Shown here one piece after another: positions 1 to 8,732 of a stretch of 64,000 nt of DNA (positions are counted from its first letter, which is position 1; every line of letters starts with the position of its first letter). Source of the stretch: Bacteroidales bacterium (GTDB lineage: Bacteria > Bacteroidota > Bacteroidia > Bacteroidales > UBA932); the NCBI GenBank assembly GCA_017504965.1, contig JAFVQD010000006.1, positions 1 to 64,000 of the forward strand. Direction: 5' to 3'. The position numbers were made by a program, and so were the translations under genes. The notes below the pieces were generated by a model. That model was not told the origin of the DNA. It did no database searches and saw nothing but the letters and a program-made list of their open reading frames with translations.

Positions 1-1
1 A

Positions 2-565
2 AATCCGGATGCCCCAGATATGCCCATATATCCATTGTTTGCAATGGTAGGAGCTGCAGCTGGCGGTGTTATAGCACTGATAGGTCTTCCATTCTATTTC
101 TATGGAAAAGAAAAGATGAACACTTATGGTTCATCACATATTACTTTTGGAAATGAAGACCAGGAAGGCGGCGCAGGATTCTTTGAAATGGGACTCGGGA
201 TTCCGAACTTCCTGAGTCTGGATGCCGTTGGAGGCTATAATTTCGGAAAGAATTTCTTTATGGGTGCAGGTGTGGGCTATAAGACTTACCTGACAGCAGG
301 CCTTAGAGACGATGGAGCCACAGCCTCTCTGCCAATATATACAAACTTCCGCTATTCTATCGGAAAGAAACGTGTCGTTCCATATATCGGAGCTAGCTTG
401 GGTTATGACTTTGTAAATAATGGACTTTATTCTGGCTTGGAATTCGGTACCAGAATACGTAAGATACAAGGGACCAGAGGTCAGTCCTGGTGGCTAGGAG
501 CCAAATCAGAATTTATACTTCCAGAGGGTATGACCATTTCGCTTAAGGTAGGAAGGTCATTCTAA
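2..565 (+). CDS. C-terminal part of a membrane-anchored, beta-rich envelope protein (cut by window start)
   Basis: The reading frame is open to the left edge (codons before the Met at 20 read N-P-D-A-P-D), so the gene very likely starts outside the window. About residues 8-30 from the Met form one hydrophobic, Gly/Ala-rich helix ending in aromatic residues. The rest (GGYNFGKNFF, GVGYKTYL, IGASLGYDF, SLKVGRSF) alternates glycine, aromatic and polar residues and ends in Phe, as in outer-membrane beta-strand proteins. I do not recognise the family. The stop is followed by about 200 bases without a gene. Confidence 0.6.
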   Translation, partial: NPDAPDMPIYPLFAMVGAAAGGVIALIGLPFYFYGKEKMNTYGSSHITFGNEDQEGGAGFFEMGLGIPNFLSLDAVGGYNFGKNFFMGAGVGYKTYLTAGLRDDGATASLPIYTNFRYSIGKKRVVPYIGASLGYDFVNNGLYSGLEFGTRIRKIQGTRGQSWWLGAKSEFILPEGMTISLKVGRSF

Positions 566-773
566 ACTAAATTACAATTTAACTTAGTGATTAAGTATAT
601 CTGAAATGGCCGGATTGATCAAAAGTTATGATTGATATATTTTGAGGCGGTTCGAAGCAAATAAGACTTTGGTAATAAAGCACATACAGATACTTGCTGA
701 TAGATTATAGGCCTATTGAAATAGCACTAAGAAGATTTAATCAATCTAACTTTGTCTAATAAAAATTTCAATT
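566..773. other. Intergenic stretch before the HTH gene
   Basis: It holds no convincing reading frame, RNA gene or terminator. The only signal is a TAACTTTG at 747-754 that fits the Bacteroidetes -7 element, 20 bases before the next start codon. No TTTG is found at the right distance for a -33 box. Confidence 0.4.
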
Positions 774-1325
774 ATGGACATCAAGAGCTTAATCAATCTT
801 TTCAGAGCACGACTCTTTAACATCAAGTTGTTCGGCAATCTTCGTATAGGATTATACAGGGAGATTTCCATTGAAGAACTCATTGAATTCATCGCCGATT
901 TCCGGAATTTCTGTCAGTCCAGAAACATACAGATTGAGGAAACGGGGACAAAACTCCCACTTCCCGTAAACAGTAATTTCAGTATACTAGAAAGGCTTTG
1001 CGAACAGTATTATGTATATGAGGATACTGATAAATTCCAGAAAAAGATCATTCAAGAGGTGAATGAGATAATTGATGAGTTGCGTAGGGATCCAAAAACT
1101 CAAAAAGATCTGGAGGCATGGCTAAATGCAACTCAAGATAATGTAGTCTCTAAACTCAGGGCAGCCCACCCAGAATTTAAGGAGGAAGAGATCAGATTGT
1201 TCTGCTATATATCTGCCGGATTCACTCCTACGATGATATCAGTTTTGCTCAAAAAGGATAAAAGCGTAGTCTACAACAGAGTATCGCGACTTAAAGCGAA
1301 GATCAAGAGTTTAGCGAGAATATAA
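774..1325 (+). CDS. HTH regulator with C-terminal LuxR/sigma-region-4-like domain
   Basis: This 183-residue protein is helical throughout and ends in a helix-turn-helix of the kind common in Bacteroidetes regulators: RLFCYISAGF, then a recognition-helix stretch (ISVLLKKDKSVVYNRVSRLK). It normally sits behind a sensor or TPR domain. Here the N-terminal about 125 residues have no transmembrane segment or clear sensor, so it may act alone or with the small protein 32 bases downstream, probably in the same transcript. Role as DNA-binding regulator is inferred from the HTH; the target is unknown. The TonB-receptor genes that follow are a guess. Confidence 0.65.
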   Translation: MDIKSLINLFRARLFNIKLFGNLRIGLYREISIEELIEFIADFRNFCQSRNIQIEETGTKLPLPVNSNFSILERLCEQYYVYEDTDKFQKKIIQEVNEIIDELRRDPKTQKDLEAWLNATQDNVVSKLRAAHPEFKEEEIRLFCYISAGFTPTMISVLLKKDKSVVYNRVSRLKAKIKSLARI

Positions 1326-1357
1326 TATCAAACGCCTAAAAATAAAAGACAAGTAAG

Positions 1358-1711
1358 ATGGAAGATTTTATTCTAAGAGAGATAGATCGTCTGGGAGAGA
1401 TGCTAATGCTGATTGCCCGCAGACTTGGTTTGCTAAATGGCAATACGGCAGATTGTTCCCTGACAGATATCAAGGAAGAATTTGACAAAGCCGAATGTCC
1501 GATCGACTTGGATTTAGTCCTGTCACGCGACAATCCCTTAATGTATCTTGTGGAAGAGTGCAAACTCTCCGACCACGCCCTGGAGACGATGATTTACATC
1601 ATCTATCACTCAGATTTGGACAAAGCTAAAAAGCAGACTCTGCTCTACGATGCCCTCACATATTTGGATGGGAAAGGGTATTTCTCTTTTCTGTTGCATT
1701 CACTGGGATAA
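1358..1711 (+). CDS. Small helical protein, DUF6483-like
   Basis: A 117-residue acidic protein starting MEDFILREIDRLGEML, an amphipathic N-terminal helix that resembles DUF6483 proteins (recollection, not a search). The middle contains DLDLVLSRDNPLMYLVEECKLSD and the C-terminus a leucine-rich helix. No signal peptide, membrane segment or catalytic motif is visible. It follows the HTH gene by 32 bases on the same strand, so the two are probably cotranscribed and may work together. Function unknown. Confidence 0.55.
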   Translation: MEDFILREIDRLGEMLMLIARRLGLLNGNTADCSLTDIKEEFDKAECPIDLDLVLSRDNPLMYLVEECKLSDHALETMIYIIYHSDLDKAKKQTLLYDALTYLDGKGYFSFLLHSLG

Positions 1712-1736
1712 ATTCATTTTATTCTATCTGCAATAG

Positions 1737-1744
1737 TACTTTTG
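1737..1744 (+). promoter_or_regulatory. -7 box upstream of TonB receptor gene
   Basis: TACTTTTG matches the Bacteroidetes -7 consensus TAnnTTTG and ends 48 bases before the receptor start. No clear TTTG lies 19-21 bases upstream, so support rests on one half of the promoter. Confidence 0.35.
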
Positions 1745-1792
1745 CAAGTCTCTTTCGTCCTATTATAGGATTAAAGAAATGGCGAAATAATA

Positions 1793-4240
1793 ATGAGATA
1801 TTTACTATTATCGATAATAACTGTTATCACCATAACACTTCATACCGCTGTTCCGGTCTACGGGCAGTCGGGCAGGACGCTTAAATCGGAGATGGAGGTC
1901 ATCCACGAAACACTGGGTATGAACTTCGTGTACGACTCGTCCATCGACATCAATATACCGTATCAAGGAAAGGCGATGAAAGAGCTCCTTAAAGGTGGAT
2001 CTCTTGAGGCCAGTCTCACTACCCTTTTCAACGGAACCGGCATTGAATACGAGATACAGAAGAGATATATTGTCCTGACACAGAAGGAGAAGAAAAAGAG
2101 GGCCAGGGAGTTTGCCATCCTCATCACAGAGCAGCGCGACACCATCAATGAGGCCATCATAACTGCCTCGGTGCACTCTCCGGTAAATTCCACCCAGACT
2201 GGTCTGGAGAGGATCGACGGCTCCAAACTGAACAGAGGATTCGCATTTATGAGTTCCCCTGATGTCATAAAGACAATTCAGACCCTCCCGGGTGTATCAA
2301 GTGGGACAGAACTCCTCTCCGGCCTGTATGTCCGTGGTGGGACAGGGAGTGACAACCTCTACCTGCTTGATGGTGTACCACTCTATTCCGTAGGGCACCT
2401 TGCGGGGATATTCTCCAGTTTCAATTCAGATATCATAGACAATATTGATTTCTACAAAAGCGGATTCCCCGCCAGATATGGTGGAAGAATGTCATCGGTG
2501 GTCGATGTGGTGACAAGAGACGGTGACTATAGTGATTATAGGGGGAATTTCTCGATCGGCCTTATAGAGGGAAGATTTCAGATGGAAGGCCCCATCTCTA
2601 AAGGAAAGACCTCCTTCAATGTGGGACTTAGACGCACCTGGCTTGATATTCTTACTATACCAGGATTTGCCCTCTACAATAAACTGAGAGATCCTGAAAC
2701 TTCGTCTCACCTCAATCTGAGATACGCGATGACCGACTTTAACGGCAAGATCTCCCATAAATTTTCTGAAGACAATACATTATCCTTAAGTGTATTTGCC
2801 GGGCAGGATGTACTCTCCACCAAATCCAAAAGCGACCCCATAGAGAGTAGTGGATTCGAATACAACAACAAACTCGGACTCAGATGGGGCAATATAATGA
2901 CCTCTCTGAGGTGGAAATATAACATATCAGACAATTTCCGTTCAGACATCAACCTCTACCACGTCCAGTCCAGAGCCAAAGTGGGTATGCAGAATCACTT
3001 GATATCTGAAGATGATAAAAGGGTTCGCGAGGAGACAGACGACGACACCAACATTTCAAATGTATTCGATACAGGTCTTAAAGCTGACTTTATATGGTAT
3101 CCGACAAGGAAACAGGTCATAAGATTTGGGACAGAGACACTATGGCATATATTCTCACCCCAGAGGGTGTCGGAAAGGATTTATTTACACACAGGGGTGG
3201 AACCTTTATATAAAAAGAACACAGAAGGGACCACATATCAGGGACTTGAACCCTCCATTTACATCGAAGATGAAATCAGTTTTACAGAGTGGATGTCTGC
3301 AAATGTCGGTCTCAGGTATGTAATATTCCTGACCGACGGCAAAGCATACAACCGTCTCGAACCAAGGGCAGCACTCAGATTCCGGCTCAACAGCAAAGTC
3401 TCTATCAAGATGTCATACAGCGATATGAACCAGTTCAGCCACAGGGTCAATGCATCCTCCCCTCTGGAGGTTCCGACCGGCTTCTGGATGCCTTCTACTT
3501 CAGAAGTGGCCCCGATGCACTCACGCCAATATTCACTGGGAGCATACTTCCATCTTCCGCAAAATATCAGGATAGATGTGGAGGGTTATTATAAGTCTAT
3601 GGACAATATCCGCGAATATATCGGCATCAGTTCACTCTATCCCCCTCTTGACAAATGGGAGGAGGACTATGTCAGTGGTCAGGGACGCTCATACGGCGCT
3701 GACCTTCTGCTTGAGTGGTCAAGCAAAAAGACCTTGCTCTCTTTAGGATACACATTATCCTGGTCTGAAAGATATTTTGAAGAAATTTACGACGACTGGT
3801 ACTACGATATGTTCGACAATCGCCACAAGATCAACCTCACTGCCACTCAGAAGCTTGGCCCTAAGACCGAGTTCTACGCCGGATGGACATTCCACTCGGG
3901 GAACAGGATGACCCTGCCGGATCAGATTCTCGCCAAGCCGGACAGGTACGAAGGTTATGACTACGATTTCGTATACACATCTCCAAACAATGCTATCCTC
4001 CCTCCATACCATCGTCTGGATATAGGATTCAATTTTCACAAAACTACCCGCAGGGGAAATGAATCTGTCTGGAACCTCAGCATCTACAATGTCTATTGCC
4101 ATATGAATGCTATTAATGGTTATGTAATTATGGAATACGACCCGAATCATCCAGGATCTGACCCTGTCTCATCATATTCAGAGATGCAGGGATGGGTCCC
4201 CATTATTCCCACATTCAGTTATACCCTCAAATTCCGATAA
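1793..4240 (+). CDS. TonB-dependent outer-membrane receptor with N-terminal STN domain
   Basis: An 815-residue outer-membrane receptor that would use TonB/ExbBD energy to import a bound ligand. A signal peptide (residues 1-24) is followed by an STN domain (about 28-105, signal-transduction or secretin-type) and a plug domain (about 140-240) with the typical PDVIKTIQTLPGV, LYVRGGTGSDNLYLLDGVPLY and GRMSSVVDVVTRDG stretches. The rest is a 22-strand barrel ending in Phe-Arg. Most Bacteroidetes receptors of this type carry a CarboxypepD-like domain before the plug; here STN runs almost directly into the plug. The next gene, a DUF4249 lipoprotein, is its usual partner. Substrate unknown. Confidence 0.9.
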   Translation: MRYLLLSIITVITITLHTAVPVYGQSGRTLKSEMEVIHETLGMNFVYDSSIDINIPYQGKAMKELLKGGSLEASLTTLFNGTGIEYEIQKRYIVLTQKEKKKRAREFAILITEQRDTINEAIITASVHSPVNSTQTGLERIDGSKLNRGFAFMSSPDVIKTIQTLPGVSSGTELLSGLYVRGGTGSDNLYLLDGVPLYSVGHLAGIFSSFNSDIIDNIDFYKSGFPARYGGRMSSVVDVVTRDGDYSDYRGNFSIGLIEGRFQMEGPISKGKTSFNVGLRRTWLDILTIPGFALYNKLRDPETSSHLNLRYAMTDFNGKISHKFSEDNTLSLSVFAGQDVLSTKSKSDPIESSGFEYNNKLGLRWGNIMTSLRWKYNISDNFRSDINLYHVQSRAKVGMQNHLISEDDKRVREETDDDTNISNVFDTGLKADFIWYPTRKQVIRFGTETLWHIFSPQRVSERIYLHTGVEPLYKKNTEGTTYQGLEPSIYIEDEISFTEWMSANVGLRYVIFLTDGKAYNRLEPRAALRFRLNSKVSIKMSYSDMNQFSHRVNASSPLEVPTGFWMPSTSEVAPMHSRQYSLGAYFHLPQNIRIDVEGYYKSMDNIREYIGISSLYPPLDKWEEDYVSGQGRSYGADLLLEWSSKKTLLSLGYTLSWSERYFEEIYDDWYYDMFDNRHKINLTATQKLGPKTEFYAGWTFHSGNRMTLPDQILAKPDRYEGYDYDFVYTSPNNAILPPYHRLDIGFNFHKTTRRGNESVWNLSIYNVYCHMNAINGYVIMEYDPNHPGSDPVSSYSEMQGWVPIIPTFSYTLKFR

Positions 4241-4242
4241 AG

Positions 4243-5280
4243 ATGAAACGATACAATAATATATTGGCTGCTATTCTCCTCGTGACATTGTCATCGTGCT
4301 ATAAGGAGATACCCTTCAGAGGGATGGAGAGTGAACATCAGCTTTTCATACAATCCCTCCCTGGTGCACAAGACACCACCGTGTTCTGGCTCCGCTCTAC
4401 CATCCCAGTCAATCAAGATCTGCTTAAGAAAGATGTTGTGAATCCTAAGATATCTTTAAAGATCAATGGGATAGATACTGAGCTCAGGCCCAATGCAGGA
4501 AAATCTTCCACCTTCCCGGATGATGCTTTTTTTTCTACAGCTCCAATAGCTTCAGGTGACAAGCTGGAACTATATGCAGAGGCTGATGGCTTCAAACCTA
4601 TTTCTGCCCAGACGACGGTGCCCGGGGATTTGGGCGAGATCTCATTATCGTCAGCGATAGTTCCATCTCCGAATCCCGATTATTATGTGGCAGTGTTGGA
4701 TGACAGAGCGAGCCAAAGCATAGCCACCAAGTGTGCACAATTCAAAGTGACATTCCAGGATCAGCCGGATGTAAAGGACTTCTATATGGTGGAGGTTTCC
4801 CAATACATTTATCGCCACGATGGCACATTGCTCCCTTACAGTCAGTCTGTGGCTTACATCGTCCCCAAGCTGGAGACAGATATTTTTGAGCAGGCACAGA
4901 CAGATGTACTGGTGGCAAACCATTACAGTCCCTGGCAAACCATCGAATATGATCGCGGTGGGGACAGCAAACTGGTGATGTTTTTTGATGACAAAAAATT
5001 TGATGGTCTCAAATACACTAAGGAGGTCCTGGTAAACTGTCTTAGCACAGGGGAGAACACCCCACGATACAGGTTCCGTCTGTATCGTGTGGCCGAAGAG
5101 CTGTACAAATATGCCAAGGCCTGGGATACAGCCAGAAAAGCGGACTACGCAGAACTACCTTCCACTATTCCACTGATGGCTTACAACAACATTACCGGAG
5201 GGAGCGGCATCTTCGCAGGTGTACAAGTGTACGATAGCGGAATAATAGCCTTGCCGATGTCTGAAGATACTACGTTCTGA
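4243..5280 (+). CDS. DUF4249-family surface lipoprotein, partner of TonB receptor
   Basis: The ATG at 4243 is chosen because it gives a clean lipoprotein signal (MKRYNNILAAILLVTLSSC, lipobox LSSC) and lies 2 bases after the receptor stop; the longer frame starting at 4192 would overlap the receptor by 49 bases and hide the signal peptide. The mature 345-residue precursor has the beta-sandwich pattern of DUF4249 proteins: an early KISLKING strand, a YAEADGF strand, and a later FYMVEVSQYIY segment. Such lipoproteins sit beside TonB receptors and are thought to help ligand capture on the outer membrane. The ligand cannot be told from sequence. Confidence 0.8.
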   Translation: MKRYNNILAAILLVTLSSCYKEIPFRGMESEHQLFIQSLPGAQDTTVFWLRSTIPVNQDLLKKDVVNPKISLKINGIDTELRPNAGKSSTFPDDAFFSTAPIASGDKLELYAEADGFKPISAQTTVPGDLGEISLSSAIVPSPNPDYYVAVLDDRASQSIATKCAQFKVTFQDQPDVKDFYMVEVSQYIYRHDGTLLPYSQSVAYIVPKLETDIFEQAQTDVLVANHYSPWQTIEYDRGGDSKLVMFFDDKKFDGLKYTKEVLVNCLSTGENTPRYRFRLYRVAEELYKYAKAWDTARKADYAELPSTIPLMAYNNITGGSGIFAGVQVYDSGIIALPMSEDTTF

Positions 5281-5383
5281 CAAGGGGGTACGCACCCTAT
5301 AAGTAAGAAATATTTGGCACTTTGACTATTAAGTAGTACTATTGCCATTCATTATGTTCCATTTTATTTAAATAAAAACTGTT

Positions 5384-5752
5384 ATGAAAAAATTTTTATT
5401 AAATGTAGTGTTCACCCTTGCGTTTGTAATGATGCTCGGTAGCTGCGGACTTAATTCAAGTTTGACATCAAACACAAATGTAAACCAGACAAATGTAGTT
5501 CTATCACAAAAGAATTATCATATAGTAAAGACTGTTCAAGCTACACAATCTTCGATGTATATTTTCGGAATCGGTGGTCTGAGCAAGGCTAACCTTCAGA
5601 GAAATGCTGTAGCTGAATTGACCAAAAAGGCAGACCTTACAGGTTCTCAGGCATTGATAAATGTCACTGTCAAGACCTCTGCTGAAGTAATCCTTTTCTA
5701 TACAAGATATACAGTGTATGCTGAGGGCACTGTGATTGAATTTGATCGCTAA
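5384..5752 (+). CDS. Small lipoprotein, DUF6567-like
   Basis: A 122-residue protein with a lipoprotein signal (lipobox LGSC, Cys near residue 21). The mature part contains NVVLSQKNYHIVKTV, then a glycine segment IFGIGGL and a basic helix with AELTKKADL, and ends in beta strands. This matches my recollection of the DUF6567 family of Bacteroidetes lipoproteins; function unknown. The next lipoprotein starts 10 bases downstream, so the two are probably cotranscribed. Confidence 0.6.
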   Translation: MKKFLLNVVFTLAFVMMLGSCGLNSSLTSNTNVNQTNVVLSQKNYHIVKTVQATQSSMYIFGIGGLSKANLQRNAVAELTKKADLTGSQALINVTVKTSAEVILFYTRYTVYAEGTVIEFDR

Positions 5753-5762
5753 AAGAAGATAT

Positions 5763-6137
5763 ATGAAGAAATTGACAAGCATTATCGTTACCGCATTGAT
5801 GGTAATTTCCGGGGTGGCACTGATCTCATCCTGCAACAAGACCGGTGACTACTGGTTTATGATCGGAATGGAGTACAACACCAAATATCCGGAGAAGCTT
5901 TCCCAGTACGACAAGATCTTTCAGGAGTATTACGATCTCAAGGATTCAGAGTTGAAGTTTGCAGATATCTCTGAAAGCGAGGCCACTGAGGCTGCCACTG
6001 CGATATTTGACAATATGCTGATCGAGATGGATCAGGTCCAGGTATCCTGGGACAAGGGTGAGTATTATAAGGTAACTTTGATTATGGACCATCCTAAACT
6101 GAAGTTTGTTAAAGATAAAATCTACCCCATCCAGTAA
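5763..6137 (+). CDS. Small putative lipoprotein of unknown function
   Basis: The ATG at 5763 is preferred over one 27 bases upstream because it begins a standard signal sequence (MKKLTSIIVTALMVISG, then SSC lipobox). The mature about 95 residues are acidic and helical (YPEKLSQYDKIFQEYYDLKD; SESEATEAATAIFDNML) followed by beta strands. No family recognised. A strong hairpin follows 24 bases after the stop. Confidence 0.55.
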   Translation: MKKLTSIIVTALMVISGVALISSCNKTGDYWFMIGMEYNTKYPEKLSQYDKIFQEYYDLKDSELKFADISESEATEAATAIFDNMLIEMDQVQVSWDKGEYYKVTLIMDHPKLKFVKDKIYPIQ

Positions 6138-6161
6138 CATCAGGTTAGTAGAAAAATTCAT

Positions 6162-6231
6162 GGGCCGGCCCCCTTCAGAAAGGGACCGGCCCACTACTTA
6201 ACCTAAACTTAAACTATGAAAAACTTCATAG
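6162..6231. terminator. Two hairpins between convergent genes (bidirectional terminator)
   Basis: The first hairpin (6162-6192) pairs GGGCCGG with CCGGCCC and a C-rich with a G-rich inner arm. The second (6214-6231) is CTATGAA-AAAC-TTCATAG. They lie between the lipoprotein gene and the helicase gene that converge here. Read on the - strand, the first hairpin is followed by ATGAATTTTTCT, a usable U-rich tail. Confidence 0.6.
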
Positions 6232-6259
6232 TAAAATCTTACAATTTCCGTGCCAGAAG

Positions 6260-8650
6260 CTAACAGATGCGGAGTTTTGCAAATTTCAAAAGCAATGTTT
6301 TCTCCCCTCCCTGGTCAAAATTCACCACTGCCTTAGTGTTCGGAGCAGCCCCTTCGATGGAGCTAATTACCCCATAACCAAATCGATCGTGTTCGACCCT
6401 CTGCCCCACCCTCAGGGATGAAACAGGGTCTGCCACAAAATTGGGATCTGCCTCCCTTATCGGGCGTGACATCGCCGGTCTGGGGACCGAGACCCTCTCC
6501 ACCGGAGTTCTGCGCTCATCCATCGCTCTACCCCCACCTGCAGCCGGCCTTCTGATGAAGGTTTTGGAACGCAGTCCGGACATATTGCCCCAGGCGTCAT
6601 CATCATCATCATCATCGAACATCCCCGATTTGGGGAGACTCCTCTGCTCCTCTATCACCCTGTCCAGAAATTGCGGGTCGATCTCCCTCAAAAACCTGCT
6701 GGGGGCATTGGAGGTGTGCTGTCCCCATTTGAAGCGGGACCCCGCAAATGAGACCGCCAGCCCCTTCTCGGCCCTGGTCATAGCGACATAGAAAAGTCTC
6801 CTCTCCTCCTCCACATCGGCCTCGCTTACCGCCCCCACCGATGGGAAGAGGTTCTCCTCCATACCTATTATATAGACGTATGGGAATTCGAGTCCCTTTG
6901 AAGAGTGTACGGTCATCAGACTTATCCTGTTTCCATCATCCTTTTTATCCTCCGCCACATCGAGATCGGAGATCAATGCCACATTCTCCAGATATGAACC
7001 CAAGGTCACCAGCACACCGGTCTCCCCCATCTCCTCCGCTGCAGCTGTCTGCTCCTCGACGTACTCGTGCACACTATTGAGCAGCTCCTCGATATTCTCC
7101 ACTCTGGCCTGCGCCTCAATGGTGTTCTCCTGCTTGTAGGAAGCGATCAGCCCCGAGGCATTCACTACTTCGACTGCGATGCTGTATGCATCCTGCGACT
7201 CCACTTTCAGCCTGATGCTCTGGATCATATTGGCGAATGCCCTCATCTTGTTCAAGGCGGCTGCCTTGAGGCCAAATTGCTCACATTTATCCGAGAACAA
7301 TCCCCTCCACAGAGAGCAGTTCTCCGCTTTGGCGGTGTCTGCCAGATATTTGAGCGAAGTGTCGCCAATCCCTCGGGCAGGGGTGTTGATTGCCCTGCGG
7401 AATGCCTCATCGTCACCCGGATTGACCAGTAGTCTGAAATATGCCAGCAGGTCCTTTACCTCGGCCCTTTCGTAGAACGAGTGCCCTGCATATATCTTGT
7501 ACGGGAGATTGCGCTTGCGGAGCATCTCCTCTATCACACGCGACTGCGCATTGGTCCTGTAAAGGACTGCAAAACTGTCGTAAGGGACCTTGTCAGTATA
7601 TATTCGCTTCGCAATGGAGGCTGCGATCAATGACCCCTCCTCCTGCTCTGTGAAGGCCTTGATCACCTCGATCTTTTCCCCTTGGACCCCTTGCGAGAAG
7701 CAGGTTTTCGGGAGCCTGTTGCGGTTCTTCGAGATAACGGAGTTGGCAGCATCCACTATGGTGCGGGTCGAGCGGTAGTTCTGCTCCAACTTGAACTCCT
7801 TCGCATCGGGGTAGTCCTTCCTGAAGTTGAGGATATTCTGGATCCTGGCACCCCGGAAGCCATAGATGCTCTGCGAGTCGTCCCCCACTACGGAGATATT
7901 GCGGTGCGAGGCAGACAACTTCTTCACTATGAGATACTGTGCATAATTTGTGTCCTGGTACTCATCCACCAGAATATATCTGAAGCAGCCGGCAAGCTCT
8001 TCGCACACCTGCGGATGGTCCCTCAGCAGTATATTCATATTCAGCAGGATATCATCAAAGTCCATCACCCCTGAAGCCTTGCATTTTTCTGCATATCGGA
8101 GGTAGATGTCGCAAATTCTCCCTTTCTTGGCAGCCATATCATTCTGTACAGCGACGGCATTGTTCATATAGGCTGTCGCGGTCACCAGATTGTTCTTGGC
8201 ATAGGAGATGCGGGACTGCACATCTGCAGGTTTGTACACCTTCTCATCGAGCTGCAGCTCCTTTATACAGACCTTAATGGCACTGCGAGTATCGGAAGAG
8301 TCGTAGACAGTAAAAGAGGGAGGATACCCTATCTTGTCGGCATATTGCCTTAAAAATCTGATGAATATGGAGTGGAATGTCCCCATCCACAGCCTTATGC
8401 TCTTCTCTTTCCCCACAAGGGCAGCGATACGCTCCTTCATCTCCTTGGAGGCCTTGTTGGTAAAGGTCAATGCCAATATGGATGATGGCTTCACCCCCTT
8501 CTCCAGAAGGTACGCTATCTTGTAGGTCAACACTTTTGTCTTTCCCGAACCTGCCCCTGCTATAATCAGCGAAGGGCCGTCGGTGCACTCCACTGCACTT
8601 CTCTGCGCACTGTTCAAACTCTCAAAATCTATTTTACTTTCTCTTCCCAT
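6260..8650 (-). CDS. pcrA: UvrD/PcrA-family ATP-dependent 3'-5' DNA helicase
   Basis: Superfamily I helicase used in excision repair, replication restart and removal of RecA filaments. The start at 8650 (MGRESKIDFESLN) is preferred to an upstream in-frame start because family members begin close to the Q motif; it gives 796 residues, about the usual length. Walker A AGAGSGKT is at residues 31-38, then DEYQDTN (motif II), VVGDDSQSIYGFRGA (III), EQNYRST (IV), VHSSKGLEFPYVY (V) and VAMTRAEKGL (VI). A short Tudor-like C-terminal domain (RVEHDRFGYGVI) is typical of PcrA and binds RNA polymerase. The linker carries a run of seven aspartates coded by a GAT-type triplet repeat. Confidence 0.93.
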   Translation of the reverse strand: MGRESKIDFESLNSAQRSAVECTDGPSLIIAGAGSGKTKVLTYKIAYLLEKGVKPSSILALTFTNKASKEMKERIAALVGKEKSIRLWMGTFHSIFIRFLRQYADKIGYPPSFTVYDSSDTRSAIKVCIKELQLDEKVYKPADVQSRISYAKNNLVTATAYMNNAVAVQNDMAAKKGRICDIYLRYAEKCKASGVMDFDDILLNMNILLRDHPQVCEELAGCFRYILVDEYQDTNYAQYLIVKKLSASHRNISVVGDDSQSIYGFRGARIQNILNFRKDYPDAKEFKLEQNYRSTRTIVDAANSVISKNRNRLPKTCFSQGVQGEKIEVIKAFTEQEEGSLIAASIAKRIYTDKVPYDSFAVLYRTNAQSRVIEEMLRKRNLPYKIYAGHSFYERAEVKDLLAYFRLLVNPGDDEAFRRAINTPARGIGDTSLKYLADTAKAENCSLWRGLFSDKCEQFGLKAAALNKMRAFANMIQSIRLKVESQDAYSIAVEVVNASGLIASYKQENTIEAQARVENIEELLNSVHEYVEEQTAAAEEMGETGVLVTLGSYLENVALISDLDVAEDKKDDGNRISLMTVHSSKGLEFPYVYIIGMEENLFPSVGAVSEADVEEERRLFYVAMTRAEKGLAVSFAGSRFKWGQHTSNAPSRFLREIDPQFLDRVIEEQRSLPKSGMFDDDDDDDAWGNMSGLRSKTFIRRPAAGGGRAMDERRTPVERVSVPRPAMSRPIREADPNFVADPVSSLRVGQRVEHDRFGYGVISSIEGAAPNTKAVVNFDQGGEKTLLLKFAKLRIC

Positions 8651-8658
8651 AATTGGTG

Positions 8659-8689
8659 CAAAACTACCTTTTTTTCGAGCATTTTTCAA
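8659..8689 (-). promoter_or_regulatory. Promoter of the pcrA-like gene
   Basis: On the - strand TTG (8687-8689), 20 bases, then TAGTTTTG (8659-8666) fits the Bacteroidetes promoter. The -7 box ends 8 bases before the start codon, so the mRNA leader would be very short. Confidence 0.5.
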
Positions 8690-8699
8690 CAATAATACT

Positions 8700-8707
8700 T
8701 ACATTTG
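8700..8707 (+). promoter_or_regulatory. -7 box of the nqr operon
   Basis: TACATTTG fits the -7 consensus 25 bases before the nqrA start. The -33 position has only a T-rich stretch, so this is half supported. Confidence 0.45.
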
Positions 8708-8732
8708 TAGATTATTTTAAACATAGGTATAA

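Noticed and set aside
4192-4242. Longer start for the DUF4249 lipoprotein
   Set aside because: It would overlap the receptor gene and place the lipoprotein signal 17 residues inside the protein.
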